Assembly (NCBI RefSeq): GCF_004569635.1
Contig: NZ_SPOZ01000009.1
Span: forward strand, 1 to 64,000
Length of the DNA: 64,000 bases
Origin: Streptococcus sp. LYSM12
GTDB taxonomy: Bacteria > Bacillota > Bacilli > Lactobacillales > Streptococcaceae
Direction: 5' to 3'
Shown here one piece after another: positions 1 to 8,957 of this stretch. How positions within the stretch are numbered: position 1 is the first letter of the stretch; the number at the start of each line of letters is the position of its first letter. The position numbers and the translations under genes were made by a program. The notes beneath the pieces are model-generated. The model worked only from the letters and a program-made list of their open reading frames with translations, was not told the origin of the DNA and made no database searches.

Positions 1-93
1 ACAAATTACATTGATTATTACAATAATAAACGTATCAAAATAAAACTAAAAGGACTTAGTCCTGTACAATATAGAACTAAATCCTTTACTTAA
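1..93 (+). pseudogene. 3' end of an IS3-family (IS150-like) transposase, cut by window edge
   Basis: Frame 1 from base 1 reads a 30-residue tail containing YIDYYNNKRIK and GLSPVQYRTKSF, then TAA at 91-93. This is the characteristic C-terminus of IS3-family OrfB transposases (DDE integrase fold). Only the last 30 codons are inside the window, so whether the gene is intact upstream cannot be told. The IS terminal repeat follows directly at 101-125. Confidence 0.75.
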
Positions 94-100
94 AATATTA

Positions 101-125
101 TGTCCAACTTTTGGGGGTCAGTACA
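101..125 (+). repeat. Terminal inverted repeat of an IS3-family element
   Basis: A 25-bp sequence starting tgtccaacttttggggg lies 7 bp after the transposase stop, the expected place for the right end of an IS3-family element. The same 25 bp occur again, alone, at 34881-34905. Confidence 0.7.
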
Positions 126-504
126 TTTGTTGTTCTTTTTATTAAATGTCAGTCAAAGAATTAGCAAATTATACACGGATAGGAAGTATTTAATGCTGAT
201 AGATGGTTTTGGGATTTTATTAATCATGATATTATCCTTGGGTGGTAAAGTATCATCCTTTGTTTGTAATTCCTTATTATTAACCTTTGAAGATTTGAGA
301 AATCCAATTGTACTCGATATTATCAATAAAGAGGTACCTGATGACTATAAAACTACGACCTACTCTATCAATGCGATAGTGAATTCGATAGGAGAAATCA
401 TTGCCGGAATCATTTTTGGAGTTCTAGCATAAATGTATGGAATATCTATTATGTTTCTAGGCTTGGTGGTTAGTATGGTTTTATATAGTCAGCTGTCGAA
501 ATAG
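126..504 (+). pseudogene. MFS transporter remnant, C-terminal part
   Basis: The frame from just after the IS end reads about 100 residues with hydrophobic segments and the motif PDDYKTTTYSINAIVNSIGEI, typical of the last helices of major facilitator superfamily transporters. A TAA at 430-432 interrupts it. The frame then continues with MYGISIMFLGLVVSMVLY to a second stop at 502-504, so one in-frame stop splits the tail. The N-terminal half is missing, replaced by the IS. The apparent start codon at 100 lies inside the IS end and is not a real start. No substrate can be assigned. Confidence 0.6.
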
Positions 505-599
505 AATCAGGTCAAATGTCAGGGAATGAAGGATTTTTAGTGGTTTGATAAATAGAGTTAGCGACGCTTGAGTTATCCTTGCTCTTCTGATATTGATAG

Positions 600-1440
600 G
601 AGATTTCTATCCTAGAGTTTGCATAGGGAGTCGATTGGAACGGTAAAGATAAGTTTTCATCTGCTTGATAAGATCTCATCATAGGAGTAGAAGGTCAAGT
701 GCTGGTAGAAACGTCTGTTGTCATTTCGATGACCGCGTTCGAACTTACCATTATGTCTCGGAGTTCGAGAACGAATCAACTTGTGCTCAATGCCGAGTTC
801 CTGACAAAGTAGGTCGAACAGGTGAATTTGTTTGGTTTCCTTGAAATGGGTAAACTCAAAACCATTATCCGTCTGAATGATTTTTGGTTTGTAGCCAAAG
901 TATTTTATGGCCATTTTGAGGAAGAGAACAGTTGAGTGAGATGACTGTTCCTTAAAGGGGTAGATAAATCGTTCCCGACTAGCCTCGTCAATGACGGTAT
1001 ACTGGTAGAACTTGTCAGGTAATTGACCTGTGTAGCAGTGAGTAGGCACGTATTTAACATCCATCTGCCACTTAACTCCAAGCTCAGTCGGGGTGTCATA
1101 GGGTTTGGGAACATAGGTTTTTCCTTTTGATTTAGGGGGTTAAAGAATTCCATTTTTCTCAAGATGCGAAAGAGAGAACAAGGGTGCTGATCATACCCTT
1201 TGTTGGTTTTGAGCTTGTAGAAGATGTCGATGAGGGGAGCCTTTGGATTTCTTTTGATGCAGTTTTTAATCCAAGTGATTTTTTCTTTGGTGTGGCTCTT
1301 TGGATGGGGAGTTTTTTGGTCTGTGAAACCGATCTTTCAGCGATTCTTTCGTGCCACATCAAATCGCTTTTGGTAGGTTTTCACCGCGTGGTAACGTGTT
1401 TCGAGTGTATGTAGTAAATATCTAAGATTTTGTGGTATAC
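600..1440 (-). pseudogene. Frameshifted DDE/rve-type transposase (IS3/IS481-like)
   Basis: On the minus strand, 1064-657 encodes an integrase core with MDVKYVPTHCYTG, TDNGFEFT and RTPRHNGKFERGHRNDNRRFY, that is the D..D..E catalytic layout. The N-terminal part (KSHTKEKITWIKN, DIFYKLKTNKGYDQHPCSLFRILRKM) lies upstream in other frames between about 1400 and 1100, so at least one frameshift breaks the gene. The C-terminal end after SYDEILSSR also looks truncated. The element is probably inactive. It forms the left border of the RiPP cluster. Confidence 0.65.
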
Positions 1441-1514
1441 TGGTTTTTTTGATTTTTGAGGTCTCACATCTATTGTAACGCTACAGAATTATATAAAATT
1501 TTCTGAATTTTCTA

Positions 1515-1543
1515 TTGATTTTTTTTTACAAAAATGCTATACT
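1515..1543 (+). promoter_or_regulatory. Sigma-A promoter of the RiPP cluster
   Basis: TTGATT (1515-1520) and TATACT (1538-1543) are separated by exactly 17 bp. It is the best promoter between the transposase wreckage and the precursor gene and would place transcription start near 1550, about 105 bp before the precursor ATG. Confidence 0.65.
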
Positions 1544-1548
1544 ACACT

Positions 1549-1583
1549 CCAATAAGTAAAACGGTTACATTTTTACTTATTGG
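1549..1583 (+). promoter_or_regulatory. Perfect 13-bp inverted repeat at the predicted start of the RiPP transcript
   Basis: CCAATAAGTAAAA (1549-1561) and its exact reverse complement (1571-1583) flank a 9-bp loop. It begins 6 bp after the -10 box, so it could be an operator or a stable 5' hairpin in the mRNA. There is no T-run after it, so it is not a simple terminator. Confidence 0.55.
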
Positions 1584-1655
1584 GTGATGCATCTAGACTT
1601 AGCCGAATACTTATTTGTTTATAGTATCTAAAATATGAAGTAGAGGTAAAAATTT

Positions 1656-1793
1656 ATGGAAAAAGATGATCTTCAAAATGAACTTAAATCGCTTGGATTA
1701 GAAGTATTAGAAATTAGCACAGACACTATGTTAGAGGAATTTGGTGCCTCTAGAGGTGGAAATGGCTGCTGCTCAGTGATTATTGCTACTTAA
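1656..1793 (+). CDS. RiPP precursor peptide (thiopeptide/LAP-like)
   Basis: A 45-residue ORF preceded by a weak purine stretch (GAGGTAAA). The first 31 residues are acidic and leader-like (MEKDDLQNELKSLGLEVLEI, later MLEEFGA). The probable core is SRGGNGCCSVIIAT. Leaders of known thiopeptide precursors end in a similar acidic-GA stretch directly before a core that starts with Ser. The core has two adjacent Cys (7 and 8), Ser at 1 and 9, and Thr at 14, giving substrates for azole formation and for dehydration. It is the first gene of the cluster, 62 bp before the dehydratase. The assignment as precursor is strong from context. The exact cleavage site and final structure are inference. Confidence 0.8.
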   Translation: MEKDDLQNELKSLGLEVLEISTDTMLEEFGASRGGNGCCSVIIAT

Positions 1794-1855
1794 GCTGTCA
1801 GTTTGATGTAGCCTTGGTGAGTCTAGATGTATTGCTTTTATGGTTAGGAGTTTAT

Positions 1856-4609
1856 ATGTATTATCGACAATCAAATTATTCTAGTGAATTGCTGAAGAAT
1901 ATTCTGGATGAAAGTACTGCTCGAGAAACTATTGAAACTGTGCTGGAAGATGAAGAATTTCGCTTTTGTATATACACGGTTTCCAAGTCATTGTATAGAG
2001 ATATTATTTCTGGTAATAGATCACAGGAAGTTATAGAATCGCTACGAAGTTATTTAATTCGTATGTCTAGTAGGGCAGTAGCTCATGGTGCCATGGGAGT
2101 AATTTCTTACTCTGGGTTCGAAAATATAAAGTTAAGAATTTATCTATCTTTAAAATGGTTGACAGAATTTCAAAAGTTAGTTGCTTTGAATCAAAATGAG
2201 AATTCAATTTTAAAGTTCTATCTAAATTCGAATATTTTTCAAAGGACAGCCAGCCAATTGATAAAAAATTTTTTTAATAGTGCTACTAAGAAGATTGAAA
2301 AAATTCAATTAGATAGTAATGGAGTAATTGGTAAGATATTGTTACTGATAAAAGATAAAGGAGGTATTAGTTATAGGGAACTTTACCAACAATTCCAGTC
2401 AGTCGGTAATGCGCATAAAATAATTGAATATTTGATAGAGAAAGAGATATTAATTAGTGAGGTTTATTTTGTTTCAAGGGATACAGCTGATTTAACGAAG
2501 CTATATAAATATAGAGAGTTCTATAATATGTCTGAGAATGAACTGACTGATGTTGTAAAAAGTTTAGAATCACTTGATAAGATAAAAGATGTTAACTACG
2601 GTAAATTAATAGAAGGTATAGAACTCCTTTCGAAACAATTAGATAAATTATCGTTTAATATAAGCTTGAAGGAGAAGTTTATATTCGAAAATGTAAAAAG
2701 TATTTTTTCTTTTGATAACAATATGCATAAACTTGATTCTAAACAGTTAGAATTTCTTAGGTATATGAATGTATTCACTCATTCGTTTCACAGAATTAAA
2801 AAATTTGAAAGTTTATTTTATGAAAAATTTGGAAAATATTGCGAAGTTAAATTAGCAACATTACAAGAAATGAATATGATTGAGGAGATATACATGGATG
2901 GCTATGTTCAATCTAATTTATTTGATTGTGATGAATATTTGGAGTATTGGATTAATAGACTTGGGGGCAAGGATGTAGATGAAATAGTGCTAGAAGACGA
3001 TGATATTAGAACTATTGTAAATTCTTTAAAAAAATTTATAGATGGAGAGTTTCATCAATTCTATTATGATATGAAATATCGTTTGTATGATAGCGGGGTA
3101 TATTTACCGCCAGTTACCTTTGCTTTTCCAAGTGGAAGTTATTTTGAAAAATATAATCGAAATGCAGATTATACCTATACAGAGGAAGAGTTTCTTTATT
3201 GTATAGATATGAACCTTAAGAAGTACCCAGATGTTGGTTTGCAGTTCAATGAAAAAAATAAAAGGATTTATTTACAAGAAATTCCTAATTTATCAAATAG
3301 AGTACTGGATTTAGCTGATTTATCTATTATGTTAGATGAGCGAGGTCTATGTATACGTAATGCTAAAGATGGTCATAAGATTATTCCGTGTTTTCGGAGC
3401 ATGGCATCATTAGAAATTGGTACTGAGAATACTATTGGTAGATTCTTAATTGATTTTTCAAACTATATTACGATGATTCCTAGAGACTTATACATTCCTA
3501 CTAATGTTAACTATCCTGTTATTCCTAGAATCAGGTTTAAAAATTATATATTATCGAAGAAGCGATGGTATTTACGAAGTACTCAAAATATGTTGGATCA
3601 AGATATTGATTCATATATTATTAAATTTATCCAAGAATATGATGTTCCAGACATTGTTTGTTTAAATTCCAATGGGGAGGATTTCCCGATTAATCTGCTG
3701 TCCACTGAGCATATAAACTTGATTAAGAAGCAGTTAAGGAAAATAAACAGGGTTGTATTAACAGAATATCTTGGCAACTTAAATAGTGATCATGATGAAG
3801 TAGAAATTATTGAAGAATGTAAAACATTAGGTTTCAGTTACAACATTAAAATTGACAATTCAAACGTTGAACAATTTAAGGACTATAAAAAGGAAATTGA
3901 ATCAAAAACATTAGTATTTGATAGTGTGGATAAGATACCGAGAACCCTTGAAATAATTAAAAAATATTTTCAAAATCAGGGAGTACAGTTTAATTATACA
4001 TATTATTCAGATTATTCTAAGCCATCAGTGAGACTACGATATAAAATTAGGACAAATATAGATGTTTTTCCGCTCCTTAATAATTTACAGTTAGAGAATA
4101 GCATAATATTTTGGTTTGACTCGGAATACACTTATGAGTCTGGAAGATTTGGAGGGAGCACTGGTTTTGATGATTTTTATGAGTATTCATATATTGATGG
4201 ATTGTTGGCTATAAAACACTTGCAATTAAAAGACCGTAATGATGGACAATGTGTACGTGATATTTTATATTTTTTGTTTTCGATTTTTAAAAATTGGGCA
4301 GATACTGAGTCATTTCTGAAACAGTTTACTTTTACAAAAGAAAGAAGGAGAGAATATTCGTATAAATTTAGGAAATTTGAGCAAAATATTGATTATGAAG
4401 AAATGAGTTTGGGAGTACATAAAATGTCGAAAAATAAATATTCAGAATTTCTTTTGCAGAGATTATCTAAGTATAGTTCGGCACATTGTGAATACATCAT
4501 ATCAAGTTTAATTCATATGCATGCTAATCGAAGACTTCTGTCAATTATAGATGAAGAGAGGGTAATATTTTTTTGTTATAAAGTTTCTCAAAGATTGAGT
4601 CATATCTGA
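1856..4609 (+). CDS. Full-length LanB-type (glutamyl-tRNA dependent) dehydratase
   Basis: About 917 residues, the usual size of a class I lantibiotic dehydratase. The N-terminal region (SYLIRMSSRAVAHGAMGV near residue 70) matches the conserved RxxxRptPfG segment of the glutamylation domain. The C-terminal third carries elimination-domain (SpaB_C) signatures: SVRLRY near 723, YESGRFGGSTGF near 758, and HMHANR near 887. In this family Ser/Thr are glutamylated from Glu-tRNA and the glutamate is then eliminated to give dehydroalanine or dehydrobutyrine. I chose the ATG at 1856 because AGGAG lies 5 bp before it; the frame is open from 1814. It is A+T-rich compared with genes after 14394. Confidence 0.8.
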   Translation: MYYRQSNYSSELLKNILDESTARETIETVLEDEEFRFCIYTVSKSLYRDIISGNRSQEVIESLRSYLIRMSSRAVAHGAMGVISYSGFENIKLRIYLSLKWLTEFQKLVALNQNENSILKFYLNSNIFQRTASQLIKNFFNSATKKIEKIQLDSNGVIGKILLLIKDKGGISYRELYQQFQSVGNAHKIIEYLIEKEILISEVYFVSRDTADLTKLYKYREFYNMSENELTDVVKSLESLDKIKDVNYGKLIEGIELLSKQLDKLSFNISLKEKFIFENVKSIFSFDNNMHKLDSKQLEFLRYMNVFTHSFHRIKKFESLFYEKFGKYCEVKLATLQEMNMIEEIYMDGYVQSNLFDCDEYLEYWINRLGGKDVDEIVLEDDDIRTIVNSLKKFIDGEFHQFYYDMKYRLYDSGVYLPPVTFAFPSGSYFEKYNRNADYTYTEEEFLYCIDMNLKKYPDVGLQFNEKNKRIYLQEIPNLSNRVLDLADLSIMLDERGLCIRNAKDGHKIIPCFRSMASLEIGTENTIGRFLIDFSNYITMIPRDLYIPTNVNYPVIPRIRFKNYILSKKRWYLRSTQNMLDQDIDSYIIKFIQEYDVPDIVCLNSNGEDFPINLLSTEHINLIKKQLRKINRVVLTEYLGNLNSDHDEVEIIEECKTLGFSYNIKIDNSNVEQFKDYKKEIESKTLVFDSVDKIPRTLEIIKKYFQNQGVQFNYTYYSDYSKPSVRLRYKIRTNIDVFPLLNNLQLENSIIFWFDSEYTYESGRFGGSTGFDDFYEYSYIDGLLAIKHLQLKDRNDGQCVRDILYFLFSIFKNWADTESFLKQFTFTKERRREYSYKFRKFEQNIDYEEMSLGVHKMSKNKYSEFLLQRLSKYSSAHCEYIISSLIHMHANRRLLSIIDEERVIFFCYKVSQRLSHI

Positions 4610-4627
4610 TAGAGAATGGAGAATAGT

Positions 4628-5515
4628 ATGTATTTTTCTGTGAATATCTTTTTGTCAAATGACAAAAATTATAAGAATGATTTTAGAATGATTCAAGAGT
4701 ATGTTAATAGATATTTTAGTAGTCTTTATTTTAAAATAAAACAATTTCCTACAGTTCATCTTTTAATCTCTGGAATTTTTGGTTTAGAAGAAGCAGAAAT
4801 GATTCTTTCGGGAATAAAGAAAAATTTTTGTAATGTCATTTCTGGATGTTCCATTTCTGATGATGGTATGTATCTTCTTTTTAAAGATGAAGAGATTTAT
4901 AAAAAAATTAGAAAGTGGGAGATTGCATTTGATGAAGTCTTTATGAATCATTATTTTTTAGATAGTGTAGATGATGTGGATATTATTGTTCTATTAAAAG
5001 AATGGTATGCTAATTATGAGCAAGAAGTTGTAATTAATTCGCATATATCACATTTTTGGGGTTTTTTTGCTTCCCTTAATATTAATCAAAAAATATATAT
5101 AAAGAGACTTTTTCAAAATAGATTTTTCAATACGATATTAAGAGAGTCGGTGCTCAGTAATATTGATATTAAGCTGTTAGAAGATGATATTGAATTGTTG
5201 TTATCATCACATTCAAATTTTAATTTTTTCTACCCAACTTTATTTTCGGAAATAAAATCTACGATAAATTTTTCTTCTGAAGCTCACAAAAGAACCATTG
5301 ATACAATTTCTAAAAGTAGTGAATTTCTGAGGGATAAAATTCGAATCACAAATCGTTGGGGGTTAAATATTTTATATGAAAAATTACCCTTACTTGGATT
5401 GCGACTATTAGATAAATATTACATAAACTACTATTTTTCACTAACTTCAAACGAGGTTGACATTGATAGAAGTATGCAGCTATTTATTGATACGGGAGAG
5501 GAACGATTATTATGA
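4628..5515 (+). CDS. Stand-alone SpaB_C / thiopeptide-type biosynthesis protein, possible pyridine synthase
   Basis: About 295 residues. Near residues 25-45 it reads RYFSSLYFKIKQFPTVHLLISG, which fits the 'ffiRy..phlRlr' core of the SpaB_C / thiopeptide-type bacteriocin domain, and the length matches that family. In thiopeptide clusters a protein of this kind joins two dehydroalanines in a formal [4+2] cyclisation. In other clusters such proteins are split elimination domains, but here the preceding LanB already has one. Sequence identity to characterised members must be low, so the pyridine-synthase role is an inference. The ATG at 4628 has GGAGA 6 bp upstream; an ATG at 4616 is possible. 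Its stop overlaps the next start as ATGA. Confidence 0.55.
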   Translation: MYFSVNIFLSNDKNYKNDFRMIQEYVNRYFSSLYFKIKQFPTVHLLISGIFGLEEAEMILSGIKKNFCNVISGCSISDDGMYLLFKDEEIYKKIRKWEIAFDEVFMNHYFLDSVDDVDIIVLLKEWYANYEQEVVINSHISHFWGFFASLNINQKIYIKRLFQNRFFNTILRESVLSNIDIKLLEDDIELLLSSHSNFNFFYPTLFSEIKSTINFSSEAHKRTIDTISKSSEFLRDKIRITNRWGLNILYEKLPLLGLRLLDKYYINYYFSLTSNEVDIDRSMQLFIDTGEERLL

Positions 5516-6453
5516 ATGATATATATATTATAAACGAAGAGAGTTTTATTTCAGAATTAGATACGGATATATATGTATCGGTTGGAGATACTAATTATAA
5601 AGTTTCTAAAAACGTTATTAGTAGAGAGCAGATAGATAATGTTCTTTACCTAATTACTAGTGGTAGTACTGTAAATGAAGAAGATACAACATTTAAATTT
5701 TTATATTCTCTTGGAGTAATATTGAAACGAACGGTAGCACGAACGATAAAATTGTTTTATCAAGATGACCCATTGAATAGAAAAATTAAATTGTTGTTAG
5801 ATGACGTAACTAATATTGTTAGCTATCAAGAACGTGGAATGCTCTTAAAGTTAATTTCTAATGGAGATTATTTATTGTTATATCCCCTAGGGACTACTTA
5901 TTTTAACAATATACACGATGATATCATTGAAATTTCAGATATGTTTGCTAAATATATATTGCAAGTGCTACGATCTAAGAAACTAGATATATTAAATATA
6001 CCTAAAGGCAACTGCATCATTATTGATATACGAGATTACAAGTTAAATACGATTATAGCGCCATTAGAAATGGAGATATTATCTAAAAAAGAAGATTATT
6101 TTTTGTTTAAAGAAGGAATATCGACAATTGTGTATGATTATGAAATATTTTATCCATTTATAATGGCTAAATATCGTAATATATTTGGAGAAAACGATAT
6201 TGGGTTTGGAATTTCTAAAACAGAATGTATTGACAATATCTTTTTTGATATAACGAATGTTCCAGTCAATGCCGAAAAGAGTGAAGATGAGGTTTCTAAT
6301 AGTGCATTATATATGGATATTTTAAAAATGTATTTTCCTAATATGCAAGAGTTAATAAATAAGATCATTGAAAAAGAACAAAATATTGGAAGAGTTGTTA
6401 AAAAGTTGTATCAATATGAGGAAGGAAGCGATAATAAATGCTTGATTATTTAA
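5512..6453 (+). CDS. Leader-peptide-binding RRE / ocin-ThiF-like cyclodehydratase partner
   Basis: 313 residues. The first 55 residues (vySVGDTNYKVSKNVISREQIDNVLYLITSG region) have the beta-strand plus winged-helix pattern of a RiPP recognition element. The rest resembles the degenerate E1/ThiF-like fold of TOMM cyclodehydratase partner proteins, without the ATP-binding or CxxC motifs of active E1 enzymes. Such proteins bind the precursor leader and present it to the YcaO enzyme. Its position immediately before the YcaO gene, with a 16-bp overlap (6438-6453), supports this. It ends in KCLII. Recognition rests mainly on context and secondary-structure pattern, so confidence is moderate. Confidence 0.55.
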   Translation: MNDIYIINEESFISELDTDIYVSVGDTNYKVSKNVISREQIDNVLYLITSGSTVNEEDTTFKFLYSLGVILKRTVARTIKLFYQDDPLNRKIKLLLDDVTNIVSYQERGMLLKLISNGDYLLLYPLGTTYFNNIHDDIIEISDMFAKYILQVLRSKKLDILNIPKGNCIIIDIRDYKLNTIIAPLEMEILSKKEDYFLFKEGISTIVYDYEIFYPFIMAKYRNIFGENDIGFGISKTECIDNIFFDITNVPVNAEKSEDEVSNSALYMDILKMYFPNMQELINKIIEKEQNIGRVVKKLYQYEEGSDNKCLII

Positions 6454-7856
6454 AAGAAGAGATACGACAGAACAACAAAGTTGAAATTTTAGACAATAAG
6501 CTATTTTTTCCTAAACGGAATAGGAATATCTCTGACGAGTTTGAGTTAGAATTTATTCCTTATCAAGGAATGGAGCAAGAGAGAATTATTGCGTATATAT
6601 CATCTAATGAGCGTATTGTTGAAATTGATTTTTTTGATGATTTTCTTATTTTGAAAAGGACTGGATTAAATACAATCACTAGGACTAGAAAGGAAAATAT
6701 TAGAGACCTAACTTTACTAAAAAATATAATTAGACATTCGGAGTTTTCCTATTATGAATATGATGATTTCTCAGTTCATTTATTTAGATCTAGAAAATAT
6801 TCAAAGCTTCATGGAGCAGCACCAATACACAGTAGGAATTATGAGGCTCATTCCTTTTATGAGTATCTAGAAAGAATGGTATCTTTTAATATTGACAATA
6901 TTAAAGGGGAGAGCATAAATGATTTTAATACTTTGTTGAATTTTAATTGTTATGGTCAATATTGGGCTAAACGATTGATTGGAAAGAGAGCTGAAAATCT
7001 ACTTGAGCTAAAAAATATTCAAGAAACTAAAAAAAAATATATACCTCTAGAATATATATACTATAATACACCCAATATTGCTGAGGGTAGTTTCCAAATC
7101 TCAAATAGAGGAAATTCCAATGGTATAGCATTAGGCAATAGTATAGATGAGGCATTATATTTTGCTTTACTTGAAACTTATGAAAGAGATTCGTTGATTC
7201 GTTTTTGGTATGATGATGAGTTTGAAGTGCTGAATATTGAAAGTGACTCCTTACCTAAAAATTTTAAAGCAAAGGTAATGACATTCAACTCGTTGGGATA
7301 TGACCTTCATTTTTTACTAATTAATAGAAGCTTAAAAATTTATGTTTCCTGGTGTCTTATTTTAGATAGATCCACAGACCAACAGAAATTATTTTCTGTG
7401 AGTGGTTTTGGAGCTTCTTCTGACTTAAACGATGCGCTAAAGCAGGCTTTTTATGAAGCTAATATGGTTTTTCATTCTAATAAGAAATATACATCAGTAA
7501 AGCAGGCAATTGATTATATCGATTTAACAGATAAGTTAATTCAAGAGGACATTGGAGAATATATTTTGAGATATTTTAATTCGCATCAGAGGAGTGAGGA
7601 ATTTAGAAGAATATTATTAGAGTCAAAAAAAGTCAAATATTTAGATATTGTCAATGTTGATAGTGGTTCGACAGAACAAGTGGTAGAAGAATTGAACGCT
7701 ATATATGGTGAAGTTTTTTATTATAATATGACTCCAAAGATATTAGAATGTTTTGGGTTGTACTGTGTTAAAGTATTGATAAAAGAGGCAAAAGAAGTGC
7801 ATTTTTATCCAGTAAAAAATCGAACATATAGATCAGATTTGCTACCATTACCTTGA
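6438..7856 (+). CDS. YcaO-domain azoline-forming cyclodehydratase
   Basis: 472 residues. The YcaO ATP-binding signature is visible as GNSNGIALGNSIDEA followed by ALLETYERDSLIRFW around residues 227-256, with a further conserved segment DALKQAFYEANMVF near 332. The C-terminus is proline-rich (LLPLP), as in TOMM YcaO proteins whose PxPxP tail lies in the active site. Using ATP it would turn Cys (and possibly Ser/Thr) of the precursor core into thiazolines or oxazolines. The gene is translationally coupled to the RRE protein and is followed by the dehydrogenase 30 bp later. Confidence 0.85.
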   Translation: MLDYLKEEIRQNNKVEILDNKLFFPKRNRNISDEFELEFIPYQGMEQERIIAYISSNERIVEIDFFDDFLILKRTGLNTITRTRKENIRDLTLLKNIIRHSEFSYYEYDDFSVHLFRSRKYSKLHGAAPIHSRNYEAHSFYEYLERMVSFNIDNIKGESINDFNTLLNFNCYGQYWAKRLIGKRAENLLELKNIQETKKKYIPLEYIYYNTPNIAEGSFQISNRGNSNGIALGNSIDEALYFALLETYERDSLIRFWYDDEFEVLNIESDSLPKNFKAKVMTFNSLGYDLHFLLINRSLKIYVSWCLILDRSTDQQKLFSVSGFGASSDLNDALKQAFYEANMVFHSNKKYTSVKQAIDYIDLTDKLIQEDIGEYILRYFNSHQRSEEFRRILLESKKVKYLDIVNVDSGSTEQVVEELNAIYGEVFYYNMTPKILECFGLYCVKVLIKEAKEVHFYPVKNRTYRSDLLPLP

Positions 7857-7886
7857 AATAAACTTGTTGAATAGAAAGGGATTACA

Positions 7887-8942
7887 ATGAGGTTTACACA
7901 AGAGGATTTTATTGCTGACTATTCATTCTTTAGAGGACATTCTATTTTTGAACAGGTTACAGAAGAAGAGGAATTTGTTTGGAACAAAGGAGAGAGTGTG
8001 GATAAAGTATCTCCACTTGTTGAAGAAATTTTTGAAATTTTTTCAGTGAGTCGAATATCTGAGTGTTCTCAAACCCCTTATCTTATCCATAAATCATATC
8101 CCTCTGCTCGTTCATTCTATCTGCAAGAATGCTTTATTTGTAACGGAGGTAACGAGTTTCTATATAAAAATGAGGTAAGTGACAAATATCAGGTAGTATA
8201 CTGTCAAAATAATGATGTTTCGTTTGAAAAAGGCGACATTCTTATTAAAACTGGGAAAATGAAGTATGATTTATACAAATCTATAAGAAAAACATTGATG
8301 CTATTGGAATTGGGGCATATCGTGTATAACATTCATTTGGTTTTATCGAAATTTGATTTTAAGATAAATAGAATTAAAATGGATACTAATTATACATTAA
8401 TCAGTTTAGAAAATGGATCAGTGTTTACTCCTGCTCTTACCCTTAAAGCCCTACATCAACTGTATGTTTTAAGAACTAGTGGTCCATATTTAAAGAGGAT
8501 TATAGATTTTAATCGTCAGATTAATGCACATTATTTATTTAAGACGAATATACAGGAAGCATTCAGATGCTTATTCAATGTAGAGTATGATAGCACAATT
8601 ATTAGGATGTATATTTTTAGGAATAATGGAGTTGATGGATTCTGCTATGAGAATATCACTCTATCGTATTCTATTTTAAATAAGGTTTATCAGTATATTG
8701 ATTTTCGATCTGCGAGCCAGTATACGCTGTTTGCAATAAAAAGGGAATTCCATAAAATATTTGAACAATATATCGTATTTTTAGGTTATATTGCTCAAGA
8801 GTGTTGTCTTCATAACTCTTGCTATGGTCGATATAACCGACCGGTTAAACAGGTTCTTCCAGTAAAGGTTTGGGAGAGTTTCTTTGCAGATGATTGTAGA
8901 CAATATTATCCCTTTTATGGCATAATTACTGGTAATATCTAA
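7887..8942 (+). CDS. McbC/SagB-like FMN dehydrogenase (azoline to azole)
   Basis: 351 residues. SYPSARSFYLQECFIC near residue 70 matches the PSaGaLyPle segment of SagB-type nitroreductase-fold dehydrogenases. LLELGHIVYNIHLV near 138 matches the 'LlEaGHvaQNl' segment that contributes to FMN binding. The C-terminal part contains two Cys-rich spots (QECCLHNSC) and is not recognised further. In LAP and thiopeptide pathways this enzyme oxidises thiazolines to thiazoles. It has an AAAGGG ribosome site before the ATG. Divergence from known SagB proteins is large, and activity has not been shown. Confidence 0.6.
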   Translation: MRFTQEDFIADYSFFRGHSIFEQVTEEEEFVWNKGESVDKVSPLVEEIFEIFSVSRISECSQTPYLIHKSYPSARSFYLQECFICNGGNEFLYKNEVSDKYQVVYCQNNDVSFEKGDILIKTGKMKYDLYKSIRKTLMLLELGHIVYNIHLVLSKFDFKINRIKMDTNYTLISLENGSVFTPALTLKALHQLYVLRTSGPYLKRIIDFNRQINAHYLFKTNIQEAFRCLFNVEYDSTIIRMYIFRNNGVDGFCYENITLSYSILNKVYQYIDFRSASQYTLFAIKREFHKIFEQYIVFLGYIAQECCLHNSCYGRYNRPVKQVLPVKVWESFFADDCRQYYPFYGIITGNI

Positions 8943-8957
8943 GATGGAGGAGTGGAA

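Noticed and set aside
100..129. ATG at 100 as a true start of the MFS protein
   Set aside because: It lies at the IS terminal repeat; the coding frame before it was replaced by the element.
1549..1583. Hairpin as intrinsic terminator of the upstream transposase
   Set aside because: The transposase remnant is on the other strand, and no T-run follows on either side.
1814..1855. Upstream start for the LanB protein
   Set aside because: Non-ATG start without a ribosome site. ATG 1856 has AGGAG at the right distance and gives a typical N-terminus.
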